NCBI GenBank assembly: GCA_009760855.2
Contig: WPIO01000032.1
Coordinates: 1,713,001-1,777,000 of the forward strand
Length of the DNA: 64,000 nt
Reading direction: 5' to 3'
Source: Cristatella mucedo
Taxonomy: Eukaryota > Bryozoa > Phylactolaemata > Cristatellidae
Below the pieces are notes generated by a model. That model was not told the origin of the DNA, did not search any database, and was given only the letters and a program-made list of their open reading frames with translations. A program made the position numbers and the translations under genes. Positions 45,340 through 57,394 of the stretch are shown here, piece by piece (the stretch's first letter is position 1; each line of letters opens with the position of its first letter).

Positions 45340-47150
45340 GATTTCTACAGCAAACTTAAAGCCCTACCGGCTTTTGGTACTCATTTAGTAGCCAACAGCG
45401 TTCATCTCACGCAATCAAGAGAAACTGAGAAACACAGCTGAGTAAAGAGATCAGTTACACAGTGAGTAGCATGGCGGTACTAGTTGAGGACGGCTAGAAA
45501 GAATGTGCCCCGGTCGGCAGCGAGATTGGATGCTGGTGCCTAATGATTTGCGGAGGTGAGTTCCACAAGCTAGCACCTGCGCAAAAGCTTCTGTCGCCAA
45601 CTGTATTTAAGCTGAAGACCGTAACAGCTAATTTATAGGCCATCGATGACCAGAGGGCACGAGGAGGCCGAAACTGCTTCAGCAGTACAGCTACGTAAGG
45701 AGTCAAGCCATGGGGAGGTCCTTGTGCATCAGCGTAAGAACTGCACTCTGTATTTGTAGACTAACCGGAAGCTGTCGAAGCTCGTTCAGCAACGGAGACA
45801 CGTGGCAAAACCAATCAAAATTTATAACTAGCATTGCAGTCCTATTCATTACCAGCTGCAGTAGCCCTAGTGGCTTTTTTGGCAGCCCAGCAAGAATGGA
45901 ATTACAATAATCTAGCTCAAGCAGAATCAGAGCGCTACCTAAATTGCTTGCAAGCCATCGTGCTACACAGTTAATAAACTAAAGACAAGATCCGGACCCG
46001 ATGGATAGCAGTGGTAGCTGTCTTTTTAACGAAACTTTCAAAGTTTAAGCAGCTGTCAAAGACCAAACTAAATTCCGAGCACACGGTGACGGACGCATAG
46101 CAGCACCACTAATTGCAAGAGCAAAGTCTTCATGTCAAGCCACACACCTGGGCGTACTGCGAGTAGTGGTTGCGCTTTATCATCGTTAAGTTTAAGGAAA
46201 TTAGCTAACATTTAGGATTGAACGCCTGCAAGGCAAGCTTTGGGTTTATCAATCGCTACCGCAGATGCCAATCGTTTAAGCGACGCATACGGCCAAGTAT
46301 CGTCAGCGTTACAAGAGGTGCAATATAATTAGATAACAGCAAAAAACTGAGGACGGACCCTTGCCTGAATCAGCGTGTGACTGTTCTGGTAGAGGCGACC
46401 TGACCACCATGCACCACGAATTGAACACTATCAGACAAAGGCGATCTAAACCACGCCACTGCCTCGTCTGGAAGACAGATTGCTGTCGTCAATCGTTCAA
46501 TTAGGATAATGATATCAAAAGGGTCAAACGCGGTTGATAGATCAACTAGGCCTGCGACAGTCCCATCGTTGTTGCTGCATAGGACGTCATTGGTTACACG
46601 GAGGAGAGCAATTTCATGGAATTGGTTGATAGGACCTCCAAATGTAATCCAGGTTGGTTAGGTATTGGTCAAACGATGGCCAATTTGCAGAATTGGTACA
46701 ACCTGGTGATCCAAAGAAGCTATAAAACTCTCAGTTATGACAAGTTGTCTGCCGGTGAAGACTACATAGGGAATGGCATTGAATCTTAAGGAGACAAGCT
46801 CTTTTTACTAGATTCTATTAAGGTAGCCACATCATCTGCAGAAATCTAGGGAAATGTCTTAACTAAGGTCAAAGGTTGTGACTAAATAATACCTTTAGTC
46901 AGAAGTGGCTTTATGGAGGCACGTGCATCTGCATCTAATAAAATTAGGTATGCTGGAAATCTGGCGGCCGAGCCGTTTACGTATGGAGAAATAGACCCCT
47001 TGGAGTTGGCTAGCCAGTTTTTCACGATACCGTGAATCTGCTTTGAGCCCGACTGGCAAGACTTAATTATTCGAGCTAAGCAAGAAGCCCTCACTTTTAT
47101 AAGGTTACGGATGTAGACTCTCGTAAGTCCTTCGTCGGATGCTGAATGTC
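45340..47150 (-). mobile_element. LINE-A, old degraded copy
   Basis: Minus strand, decayed throughout. The linker is near 47100-46960 (KSCQSGSKQIHGIVKNWLA). RT pieces carry a 'LVDLSTAFDPFDII' active-site-front phrase near 46540. The C-terminal domain near 45700-45500 reads KQFRPPRALWSSMAYKLAV and ASLWNSPPQIIR. Unlike 34400-37154, this copy keeps the front of the RT. Confidence 0.72.
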
Positions 47151-48164
47151 TTCAACCCTCATTCGCTTTTAAAAAGACCTCTCTCAGCTAAGCATGTGGA
47201 GATATAATCCTTAGGAAACAGCGATCTTCTTAGCATCCGCTTTTCCACTACTTTAGGCATGCCTTCAGGTATCAATGGTTCACGCACAATTTTCTAATCG
47301 TGGTTCAAAGGATCAGGGCTTCACCGGCATTCGTCATACGTCAGCAACGACTAGCACAGTTGCCGTTGCGACGTCTGCGGGATCGTGTAGCGGACGCCGC
47401 TGCCACCTGGCGCTGGTAGGTATTCGTATTATTTATCTTATTATTATTATTGTTATTATTATTATTAGTAGTAGTAGCTAGGTATTAGTATTATTTATAT
47501 ATCTCCCAAGATCGAAAGCAGGTAAGCGCTTAGGTATTCGTAGACGTGAGCCTGGCACGTAATGACAACTTCTCAGCTGTTACTCAGTTCTGACGCTACC
47601 TGTAGCGAGCACGCGCAGAGCAGAGCCTTACGGACAAGGGCTTTTCCACGTGCAACGCGTGCGTAGCTGGCGCTAGGCTTGACTGGCTGGCGCTAGACTG
47701 ATCACTAGCTAGCGTGACGATTTCCCGCCACTCGAGCAAGAAACTGCAGCCGGAACGCTGCGATACGAGGGTCTCATCGAGTATGGCCACAACGATGCAC
47801 TCCCGCACTCGTTCGGGAAAGTTATCTCAAATACCCGAAGCACTGCTTCCTCTAATGCATTGGCATTGTCGGATGCCGCTGTTTCCTACAATGCCAATGC
47901 ATTAGCAATTGTCAACAAAAAGCCCAGATACATTTACATATTTTTTACTTTTCTGTCGTTTACTAAATGGGGCTACACATTTAGAAAAAGTAGAGTCATT
48001 TTTTTAGCGAGATTTTCAAAGAGGTCGTCTGCGCAAAGTCTTTAGAAACTCTGGCCTAAGCTGTAGATAATACTGACATAGCCGATTCCGAATGATTACA
48101 TCTCATAAATCACTAATTGTCACTAGCGACTGCTTTAAAGTGACTAGAGCGTGGCTCTAGGTGT
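47151..48164. other. Intergenic; (ATT)n/(AGT)n microsatellite
   Basis: Trinucleotide run at about 47428-47478 (ATTATT then AGTAGTAGT). A short imperfect inverted pair at 47853-47905 (ctaatgcattggcattgtc / caatgccaatgcattag). No gene recognised. Confidence 0.4.
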
Positions 48165-48470
48165 TTTTTGAGCTTCGTTTTAAATGTCGTCATTTGATTT
48201 CGTGACGTCAGTCGGGAATGAGTTCCAAGCTTTGGAAGCACACGAACTGTCGGCACGGTCTCCAGAGGATTTGATGTTGATTCGAAGCACAGCTAAACGA
48301 CTTGAGTCAGAAGAGTGGGTTGAACGATGCCAAGCCTGATTTAGAAGTAGTACAGATAAGTATGCTGCAAGTGAGGGATAGCACACCTGGAAGTCGATGC
48401 ATTGCTTGAGGCGGAGCCAGTGCAATGCAGAGGAGTGAGCTTAATGTCGTAACTGTAGCGTTCATTATTG
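48165..48470 (-). mobile_element. LINE-B fragment, internal part
   Basis: Minus-strand match to the C-terminal domain region (complement of 'gagttccaagctttggaagc', 'gcctgatttagaagtagtac'). No tail. Confidence 0.65.
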
Positions 48471-48507
48471 TTATTATTGGTTTCGTAGCACCAATAACTC
48501 GTCTCGA

Positions 48508-48675
48508 GCCGTGATGGCACACTAGGTAAGGCGGTTGCTTTCACGACCTCGGTCCCGTGGTCGTGGGTTCGATTCCTGCGGTGGGCGATACGTTATCGCC
48601 ACTGCAAGCGGTGGTGATAGCCGTAAAGGCTCTTCTGTCGCTATGCAGAAAGAGGCTGTTTAATCAGCTAGGATT
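48508..48675 (+). mobile_element. SINE-1, well-preserved copy
   Basis: tRNA-like head with A box (tggcacactaggtaaggcgg) and B box (gggttcgattcc), the family body, and the end 'agaggctgtttaatcagcta'. Near-identical to 21395-21562. Confidence 0.87.
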
Positions 48676-49179
48676 TTTTTTAGTTCTGCAATTGATCACA
48701 AGAAAAGAATTTTGAGCTACATTTGATAGAGCTTTGTGCAACTACATTGGGTCTTAGGCCAGTGGTCAATGTCTTTTCATTGCCATCGAGGTATTGGATT
48801 CAAGTCCCGTTAAGGCAATAAATTGTAGTAACCTGAATTGAAGTAGAAAGAAAACCTCTGAAACCCCAGTGCAGCTATCAACTGTTGGATTTTTATGCTG
48901 ACTCAGAAGACTTGTTCCTTTACGTTCGTATTTCATGATATCCCGTTGGGCTAATTAGCACCCGTAAAGTTTCACTCGCTGTGCAGCTAACGCGGGACTC
49001 ACAGGAGGCGGCGAATACGAATGCGGTATCGGCAGATTCGCTTCCACGCGGCTGTAGGCATAGGCGAACGTGCAAAATGTTTATAATTTACGGAGTGCTA
49101 GTTTAAAAAAACATTCGCAAACATAGTACAGATGCATGCATATCTTTGACTCGCATTTGTACTCACGGTTCCCCTGGGT

Positions 49180-49345
49180 CTTAGCCAAACTGGAAAGGTG
49201 CTCGCTGTTTACGACCAAGGTCGTGGGTTTGAGATCCTGCTGTGGTATTCTTTATCGGCTGCTGCATGCCACGGTGATAGCCGTCAAGAATCTTCTGCCG
49301 CAATATAAACTAGACTGTTACATCAGCTGTGCTTTAACGAATTTA
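49180..49345 (+). mobile_element. SINE-1 inserted in D1 copy B
   Basis: Degraded head, 'gaccaaggtcgtgggtttga' B-box region, body 'gccacggtgatagccgtcaa', 'gaatcttctgccgc', 'agactgttacatcagct'. Absent from D1 copy A. Confidence 0.7.
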
Positions 49346-49689
49346 ATTTCTAGACAGCAGCTTTTACGTGGAGTCGCTGATGCGCATTCCCAAAGTGCTT
49401 TTGTCGACCAATCACCTCGATGTCATCACTAGTGGCGATTCTTGCTACGATCTAGCTCACAGCATGTCGTTCTACATATTTTCATAGAACCACAGGCAAT
49501 GTTTCGTTGTTGATCTCCGTTGTAGCAGGGGACATTGTCCTGAGAGGCTAACATTTCCCTCGGGCTTGGCCAGCTTTTCACCCTAGTTTAAGGCGTGCGG
49601 TGGAGGAAACTCTTACAGTATCGATGTCAGCCCCTCATTCGGTGAGTAATCTTTACACGGGTCACACTTGAGCAATGGCAGTGCAGGGG

Positions 49690-49935
49690 TTGTCGGGCAT
49701 CCTTTTATGTAGATATGCGTGCTGACATCGTGCAAGCTGCTACTAACTACACTTGCATGCTGCCCTGTGCGTGTCACCCTAACCGTATTGATCATGTTGT
49801 TTATCAAGTACGATACCACGCACCATCCGATCGCGTTTCCTTTGCAGCAATTGTAAAGCGCCTAGAAAGAGAGTTAGTTATACGAGGGCGCTTTATCAAA
49901 TGCATTATTAATATTATTATTATTATTACTATTGT
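49690..49935 (+). mobile_element. LINE-B 3' tail inserted in D1 copy B
   Basis: 3' UTR words, 'gtaaagcgcctagaaagaga', 'gagggcgctttatcaaatgc' and a degenerate ATT run. Confidence 0.8.
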
Positions 49936-50100
49936 TAATCGTCAATACTTACAAATTTTCTCATTTCCAATGATGTGATCGTTAAGCAAAATGAAATTTC
50001 AAATTTCCAAGCTGATTGTCCGCAACTTCACTCGATCTTTAGTGTCTTCCCACCTTTCAGTTGCCTCTCAACTCCCTCAAAAAACTTGATCTAATTTGTA

Positions 50101-50635
50101 ATGTAAGCATAATTTCTAAAACTGGATGATAATAAAACAGCTTGCCAGTCGCGCTTAAAATCCGTCGTCATACAGAAACTTGAAGTCCCGATCTTAAACT
50201 TAGCTTAGGCGCAAAATCCTCTATGGTCTCAGCATATATTTCGATTGTCTAGTTCAGCTAACTTTCCAAAAGTCGACTACATCTTATTTTTTTCTGTCTG
50301 TGTGCACTTAGCGGGGTAATTTGACAGACATTTAGGAAGACTTACCGAAGAAAGGTTTGTCTATGGTGCGGGACATTCGACTCCTAACTGAGAAGGCTCC
50401 TAGTCAAGGTATGCGCTGACTTAAAGTTCTTGTAACTCACTTGTATTCCCTACATTCCTTTGCTCCTTCTAGTGTAGTGGAAACCATCGCTCATTTGGCC
50501 TCCCAAATCTTCGCCAGCGCTCCTCTGATTCGGGCCTTTTGAGTCGTGCGCCATTCCAAAGTCCAATGATTTGGAGACAATACCATCAACTCCCGCTCTC
50601 TGCTAACCAGCAAATCTCTAATGGCCTAATCCCAA
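50101..50635. other. No recognised feature
   Basis: Host sequence flanking the next hAT. Nothing supported. Confidence 0.35.
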
Positions 50636-52813
50636 CATCCGATTAGGGTTTCAGGTAACTATTTAACAGTAACGGTATAATAACTATTTTTTCCCAAAAG
50701 AAAACAGCTGTTTTTGTATAACTGTTTTACAGTTTCTTACGGAAATGTTTAAATAAAAAGATATTTTTTTTAAATTTCCTTTGCGTGTGTTAGTGATTTT
50801 TATTTTGATTTTATCAAACTCACCAAAACTTAAATTAAAGTAAAATTTTGCAAATATTATGTAAGATATTAGTAAAATTGATCCTGTGGCCATAACAAAA
50901 TATTGATGTTCTTGTTAGCCACATGTTCAGTTTGGGAATACGCCATAACGCGAAGAAAGAATCCAATTACAGAAGAGCGAGAAGGTCAGTGTGGATGGTG
51001 CTATAAAACGATCAAAAGTTTTGGAAACTCCTCAACAACGTTGAAAAATCATCTGTAGATACATAGAATTAATTTTGGGAAACCTGCTTGAGGGTGTACA
51101 TCCAAGAAAGAGCCCACAAGCAATAGGAGAACAAACACGATTGCCAATTTTCTGGGCGGAAAAGTTTGAAGGCGATTCTTACCGATCAGGCTACTGATGG
51201 AATATCGATTTGAGGTATCGATTGACATAAATATATACGGCAATCGATCTCACGGGATGGATTCAAACTTCCTTCTAGCAAAAGCAATGTGGCGAAGCTA
51301 ATGCATGGTGATTGCGAACAAAAGAGAAACAAAACGGTTGCCAATATCAAAGAAAAACTCGAGAGAGGAGTAAAGTTTAGCATGTCTGTGGATAAATACA
51401 TAACCGTGAGAGGACGCGTCGATTCTTCGGAGTCAAAATTCATGATAGCGGCAATAAAACAACAGTCAGGAAGGGTCTTGTTTTCATATTTGGTTCATGC
51501 ACTGCTCCTGATATGGTCGAATCAATGAAATAGCATTTGAGCGTTTTGGAATCATATTGGCGAGGGATTTGATTAGATCAATTCAGGATGGCACTGCAAT
51601 AAATAAAAATGCATTAGCCACATCGATGTTATCAGACAGCTCTGCTTAAACCATAGTCTGCGCCTCAGAGTATGTGACACAGTGTACAAGAATAGTACAG
51701 AGATGGAAGATTTAAATTTACATGTGTGACGGTATGGATACAAGGGAAAATCTTTTGAGGGAGGTACGCTATCTTTTGAGGGAGTTAATCAATTGATCGA
51801 AATAATAATGTCTTTCAATCCAAAGTAAGAGATGAGCTCGGACACGAGATTGAGAAGCGTGAACATGAGGCGGAATTCTATCCCAAAAATTTTAGAGCCA
51901 CTAGTATAGATAAAAGTCGCCATCCGCGAGACAATAAACGAATTCAGGGCACTAGAGATGATTGTGACATTGGATTTTGATCCCCTCAAAACTCTTCTGA
52001 AGGCAATGGAACCTGTGAAAATTGCTGTTGAGAATTCAAGTCGAGAAGCAACGACGTAGATGAGAACTGAAAAATTTAAGATTTAATTTTCAACAAGTTC
52101 TCTAAACTGATTAATGACATAAGTATGCAGCTCATTGTATACTTGAGTTGTGGCGTTTAATTGCGTTGAACTATGATGCCATGAACCTCTGGCGCAATCT
52201 CAAAGATCCATCTGTTGCCCGTCATAAAATACGCTAAATTTCGCAGAAAATCTAGAATCTTGTCTATTCGGAATGAACGATGTAGACGTCGTCATCAAAC
52301 AGTCATCAAATGCAGCTGAAAGTGTGAACCTTTCTCTTCAGGATGAATTAATTTGGTCAATTCTGAAAGATGGATCATCAATTGCATTCAAAGGACAAGA
52401 CAATTTCAAATGGCCCAAGCCCAAATTCACGCTCTCCAGGAACTCTGGCCAGCGCACTGAAAATCTCCAGAAATCGTGTAACACAATTCTATCCATTAAA
52501 CCGACATCAACGGATGTTAAAAGAGATTTTTGGCTCCTATAAATTTCTGTACAAAATTAAGAACGCGTCTTTTAGACATGCCACTTAATGCACTTGTATT
52601 ATTGAAATATTAGTATAATGAGGAAAATAACTTGATTTAAAAATTATTACGAAAGATATATTGTATAATAATGCTTCTTACCAAAAATAAGCTATTGACC
52701 GTAAATATAATGAAAAATGGAAAAAAGTGACAACGACCTCTGTTTTTAGAAAATTAAAAGCAGTAAACAGCTGTTTTCAAAAATTACTATTTTTCAGAAA
52801 CCCTACATCCAAT
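50636..52813 (+). mobile_element. Bounded hAT element with 8-bp target duplication
   Basis: The element is 50644-52805 (2,162 bp). The ends read TAGGGTTTCAGG at left and, on the minus strand, TAGGGTTTCTGA at right. Flanking 8-mers CATCCGAT (50636-50643) and CATCCAAT (52806-52813) match at 7 of 8, the hAT target-site length. Both subterminal regions carry an AAACAGCTGTTTT palindrome (about 50702 and 52766). It contains a broken transposase (50930-52612). Confidence 0.88.
50930..52612 (+). pseudogene. hAT transposase with BED finger, broken
   Basis: Plus strand. BED zinc finger: ITEEREGQCGWCYKTIKSFG then STTLKNHL, a stop, and IHR. The core follows in pieces: FSMSVDKYITVRGRVDSSES (51370-51430) and ERFGIILARDLIRSIQDGTA (51540-51600). 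The C-terminal hATC dimerisation domain: ILSIKPTSTDVKRDF, then in a new frame FCTKLRTRLLDMPLNALVLL, ending at about 52610. Many stops, and a duplicated 'tatcttttgagggag' phrase at 51750-51785. Confidence 0.8.
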
Positions 52814-53514
52814 CACGACTCGACTGTTAACGGAAAGATTAAAGACGTGCCTGTTTCACACAGCGCCAGCTTCGCCCTTGGGAATCCTCCTTTAAGCGGT
52901 TGAGCTTTCCGCAGTCGTGCATGTACGCATTGCAAATAAGCTGATGTTCCGCCTTGAAAATGTACGTGAAGTGCACAGAAAGAGAGATATAGTCATCATA
53001 GGGCCCCCAGGCTAAGACCCTGGGATGTGCTCGACTATCATGGCGCAAGTGATTTTCTGATGCAGCCAATATTATATGACCCGCTTAAAAAATGGTGAAA
53101 GTCACTGAAGCACTTTTACCGCTTTATAGGTGAAGCTGCTTACCGTGTCGATCTTTACTTAAACTTACCCAATTGGGCTTTACGAGTAAATTGTGCTGTT
53201 TATCACTACCAGGGCTGACCGTTAACACCCGCATCGGTGTCTTTGAAAATCTAGCGACGAAGAAAAATGGATAGCGCTACTGCCACACCCTCTGCATGAT
53301 CTCTCGGTTGCAAGACTGCAGGGGGCGAGGCGTGCGGCGTCAGTCCGGCGGCGTCAAGAATGCGGCGTCAGGCCTGCGCACCTGAACCTGTTTCATCGGT
53401 CACTCGCCCGGCGCAGACGAGCGTAGATGCTGATAGCTCACTGCCGCTCCTCCACTCCCGCCGCCGCCGCCGGAGGCAGCTCGTCCTCGCTCGGCAACAG
53501 CGACTCTACGGTGC
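52814..53514. other. No recognised feature; GC-rich end
   Basis: 53310-53510 is GC-rich with a CCGCCGCCG run at 53460-53471. The frame from 53360 is open but has no family signature. Confidence 0.35.
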
Positions 53515-53592
53515 AGTGAGCGCAACTTTCTGGTACAGCGAGCGAAACTTTCTGGTGCAGCGAGCGCAACTTTTTGGTACAGCGAGCGAATT
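53515..53592 (+). repeat. 22-bp tandem repeat, about 3.5 copies
   Basis: Unit AGCGAGCGMAACTTTYTGGT plus 2 bases, starting near 53515, 53537, 53559 and 53581. Short minisatellite. Confidence 0.85.
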
Positions 53593-54089
53593 TCTCCCGC
53601 AGGGCAGGCGGACAGCTGGGCCTTCTTTTCTTTTGGTTCCGAACTCTCGGAATGGCCTTTTCATCGAGCCCAGAAGAGGACTAAGAATTTCGGTCGCTAC
53701 GTCTTGTATGGGGCGATAGAGGATGGAGCTCAGCAACGGAACATTCCCTTGCTACCGCAATACACCGCTGAATTGGTAAGGTGTTGGGACAAACATGGCA
53801 ATGCAGCTGGCTGATATTTGAAAGGATTTAAAAATTTTTGTACGAACCCATGAAGAACGTATACAGATACATAAATAAATGTAAGCTGCCACTGCTGATA
53901 ATTGTGGAGTGCGATATCCGCTCACAACGTGATGATTTCCTGAAAAATTTACACAACCTTGTACACAAACCAATTTCTGAGTGCAGGATATTACATTTAA
54001 AGCCAATCCACCGCACCGCATGCAGTAGTCTCTGCGGAAGCACTGAAACGGGATAAGCAGTATATCGTATTCAATATTGAGCCTATAAA
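53593..54089. other. No recognised feature
   Basis: Open frames on both strands (minus 53752-54288, plus 53838-54056) show no family signature and sit partly on the dispersed repeat that follows. Confidence 0.35.
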
Positions 54090-54275
54090 TAACGAGCAGC
54101 TCACTGTCTGTGGACTCGCTTCGCTGAATTACAGTTGTTCCGTCACGTAAGACAATGCTGCGCCATTTTACAGCTAGACGGAAGAACGCCATCTTGCCGC
54201 GTGATGCAAGTGCGCTATCTTTCGGCGGTATGGAGGGAGAGACAGACTTTCTCGCTTTAACTAGTAGAGATATTA
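54090..54275 (+). repeat. Dispersed repeat R2, copy 1
   Basis: Direct repeat of 56467-56660. Shared: 'tgtggactcgcttcgctga', 'aagacaa.gctg.g.cattttaca/ccac', 'aagtgcgc.atctt', 'ttctcgctttaa.tagta.agat'. Unknown class. Confidence 0.65.
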
Positions 54276-54968
<693 letters not shown>

Positions 54969-55019
54969 TACATTATTTGTTTAGCGGCCTAAGATGACTT
55001 AATTTCTATCCAGACGATG

Positions 55020-55098
55020 TACATGTACGGCAGGGTTTGAACCCACGACCTTGATCGTTGAAGGCTTCGCCCTGGGCCAAACCAGAGCGGCTTTAAAA
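55020..55098 (-). mobile_element. tRNA-like SINE head
   Basis: Minus strand: 'gccgctctggtttggcccag', then a head ending in the B box 'gggttcaaaccctgcc'. It has no SINE-1 body, so it is a truncated copy or another tRNA-derived family. Confidence 0.5.
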
Positions 55099-55359
55099 TA
55101 TACCACTCTACGCAGAGATATCGACTTGCTTTATTAAACGTATGGACGCACATCATTGGGTCACTCTGACCAGCCTAACTTATATAAAGTATGCACAGGC
55201 TACCTGACTCAACTCCTTCATTTGCAGGGCTATATGCCAGTATCTCCGGCTGAAGAACCGGACCTAATGGCGCTCGGCAAATAGCGGACGCTGAAGAATG
55301 GCTCGCCATAGCACTGGGACCCGCGACCTGGGTACCCGTGAAGTTGAGCACCATCTGGC

Positions 55360-55567
55360 TTAAGCTGCGTTTACACGGAGCACCTTTTTCCTAAATCGGC
55401 ACATATTTTTGACCGATTTCCCACAAATTTGGGCCACTACATCACCATCATGAAGGAGAATCTGTTTCTACTTTTTGGCTCAGTGTTGGTCCAGCCGACC
55501 AATCAAACACCGGGGTTCGTACCATATATCCCGCTGGCAAAATAAAAATGGCTGACGTTCGTAGGCT
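55360..55567 (+). repeat. Dispersed repeat R1, copy 2
   Basis: Same orientation as 3525-3755. It begins TTAAGCTGCGTTTACACGGA and ends 'gctgacgttcgtagg'. Confidence 0.55.
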
Positions 55568-56144
55568 CGAGTTATATTGAGGAGTTCAGAGCAAGTCCTT
55601 GAACATTGATTGCTATGCATCCAAGGCTAAGTCTTCTCTAAATAGAAAAAGATGTGCATATGTTTATAAAATCCACCCACAAACCCTTAAAGACGCACAT
55701 TACTTAGCACCGTACACCCGTACACCCGTTACGGCGAACAATACTTAATACTTTTCAATTCCCGAAATGGCTTCTTTTAAAAGCTTTTCTTTCTTTTATT
55801 TATATCCTTCTCATACTACTCTACAACGATACCTGCAACTGGGTACTCAACTTCGGCGGGTGTTGGCTTCGCGTCTTTCCGAGGAAATCCTCTTTCATAC
55901 TAGCCTCCCCGATTAGAGCACGGGCTGTGGGTAGGACTAATTTTGCCATCAACTCCGTCGCATAAACGTCCAAACTAGGAGGAAGGTCGGGAGGAAAGTC
56001 TGCCATGTAAACACAGCTGAAGACGGATGGGCAATGTATGTAGCGCTGTTAAAGGAAAATCCGGCCGCTGCCCGTCGGCTGTTGAGGTACCTTCGCCATT
56101 CGCCAGCGTAAATGAGCTAAAAATAGCACCTGCTCTTCACATCA
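55568..56144. other. No recognised feature
   Basis: Intergenic; a short duplication 'cgtacacccgtacacccg' near 55715. Nothing else supported. Confidence 0.35.
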
Positions 56145-56280
56145 TTTGCTGGGTCCTTGTGATTTTTCCTTTGAGTGCTCAGTCGTTCTGACATTCCGTT
56201 TGTTGCCACTAACGATATTATGCATGTTGACACTGTGCATGTTACCACTACACATCCGATCACGCTTCCTCTAGAGCATG
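56145..56280 (+). mobile_element. LINE-B 3' UTR fragment
   Basis: Shares 'gctgggtccttgtgattttt', 'tgcatgttgacactgtgcat' and 'catccgatcacgcttcc' with the LINE-B 3' UTR; lacks the tail. Confidence 0.6.
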
Positions 56281-56466
56281 CGTAGGAGGCTGTCGTCGAG
56301 CAACCACTATCGTCTGTCCTACACCGGCGCCAATCGACGCGAAGTCGGTGCTAGTTTAGGCCGGCAAACCGCGGCGGTGATCTTTCGTAATTTAAAAACA
56401 TGGCGGTTAAGCGTTAATTCACCGTCGACAGCCGACGCCACCGCTGCGTCACTACTTAATTAAGTA

Positions 56467-56660
56467 CGAGCAGATTACTGCCTGTGGACTCGCTTCGCTG
56501 AGTCATAGTAGACGCACATTCCGCGTCTATTATTACTTGTCACTCCCGGAAGTAACGGTCACGGAAGACAACGCTGGGGCATTTTGCCACCTGTCGCAAG
56601 TGCGCCATCTTGCCCCGTGACGGAGGGAAGGATGAACGTTCTCGCTTTAATTAGTAAAGA
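56467..56660 (+). repeat. Dispersed repeat R2, copy 2
   Basis: See 54090-54275. This copy has about 25 bp extra after the first block (acgcacattccgcgtctatt). Confidence 0.65.
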
Positions 56661-57394
56661 TGCCTAGCGACTACTTCTGCCGTCGTCGTGGAGGCCGAAG
56701 CTAGTAATCTTAGATTCAGCCAACGTTGAGTTCTGGCCTACTGAAGTGATTGAATAATTGAGTTCATTATTCCAAGCTGGCTGATTACGTCAATTTATAG
56801 CATTAGAAAACGCACTCAGCGGATGCTGTGGAGGCTAGGAGACTCGAACAGCTGGCAGCAACCCTTCCGTCGATAAGATGCCGCAGTCCTACACGCGGTC
56901 CAACATCCTTCTTTCTCGCCTTTTCATGAGCTCGCTAGCTCAGGGTGCGCGCCCGACGGTAGCAGTGGGCGATCTCAGCTCTCCAGCGGCGCGGCGCGGC
57001 TGGTCGTGTAGGAGCATTTTGCACGTAATTTATTTCCTGCCGGGCTGGTGAGCTTACAAAGAGGTAAGAACCGTTTGTGTCGCGGTGCTGAGCAAGTATC
57101 AGAGCAGACAACACTGCCAAGGGTTTGGGGACGCCTGACCGATCGCCCGCTCGACCGTCCTACAGCTAGCACGGTAGACGTGCAGTGGCCAGGGACGAAA
57201 ACGGAGAGACGGGTTCGTGCATCGTCGTCGCCGCCTCAGGTGACGATAAATAGGGATTGAAAAGTAGGCTACGCGATTCGCCGCCTGGCGGTGGCGAACG
57301 TCCTGGTGCGAAACGTATCTCTTCGGTCGCCGCTCACGCGCACTCTACTCAATGCCTTCGCTGCGAAGCCTACTGCGAAGCCTACTTCCGCTGC
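56661..57394. other. 3' flank of the FOXRED2-like gene
   Basis: Presumed 3' UTR and flank of the minus-strand gene. A minus-strand AATAAA lies at 57029-57034, about 360 nt beyond the stop. Otherwise moderately GC-rich; open frames here look compositional. Confidence 0.4.

Larger units (their letters stand above)
48707..50100 (+). repeat. Ancient duplication D1, copy B, with two insertions
   Basis: Collinear with 44035-45145 but interrupted by SINE-1 (49180-49345) and a LINE-B tail (49690-49935). The match resumes after the tail ('ctcatttccaatgatgtgat'). Confidence 0.75.

Noticed and set aside
48508-48590. Functional tRNA genes at the A/B-box sites
   Set aside because: Each is attached to a shared SINE body, and the heads do not fold into a complete cloverleaf by eye. 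They are SINE heads.
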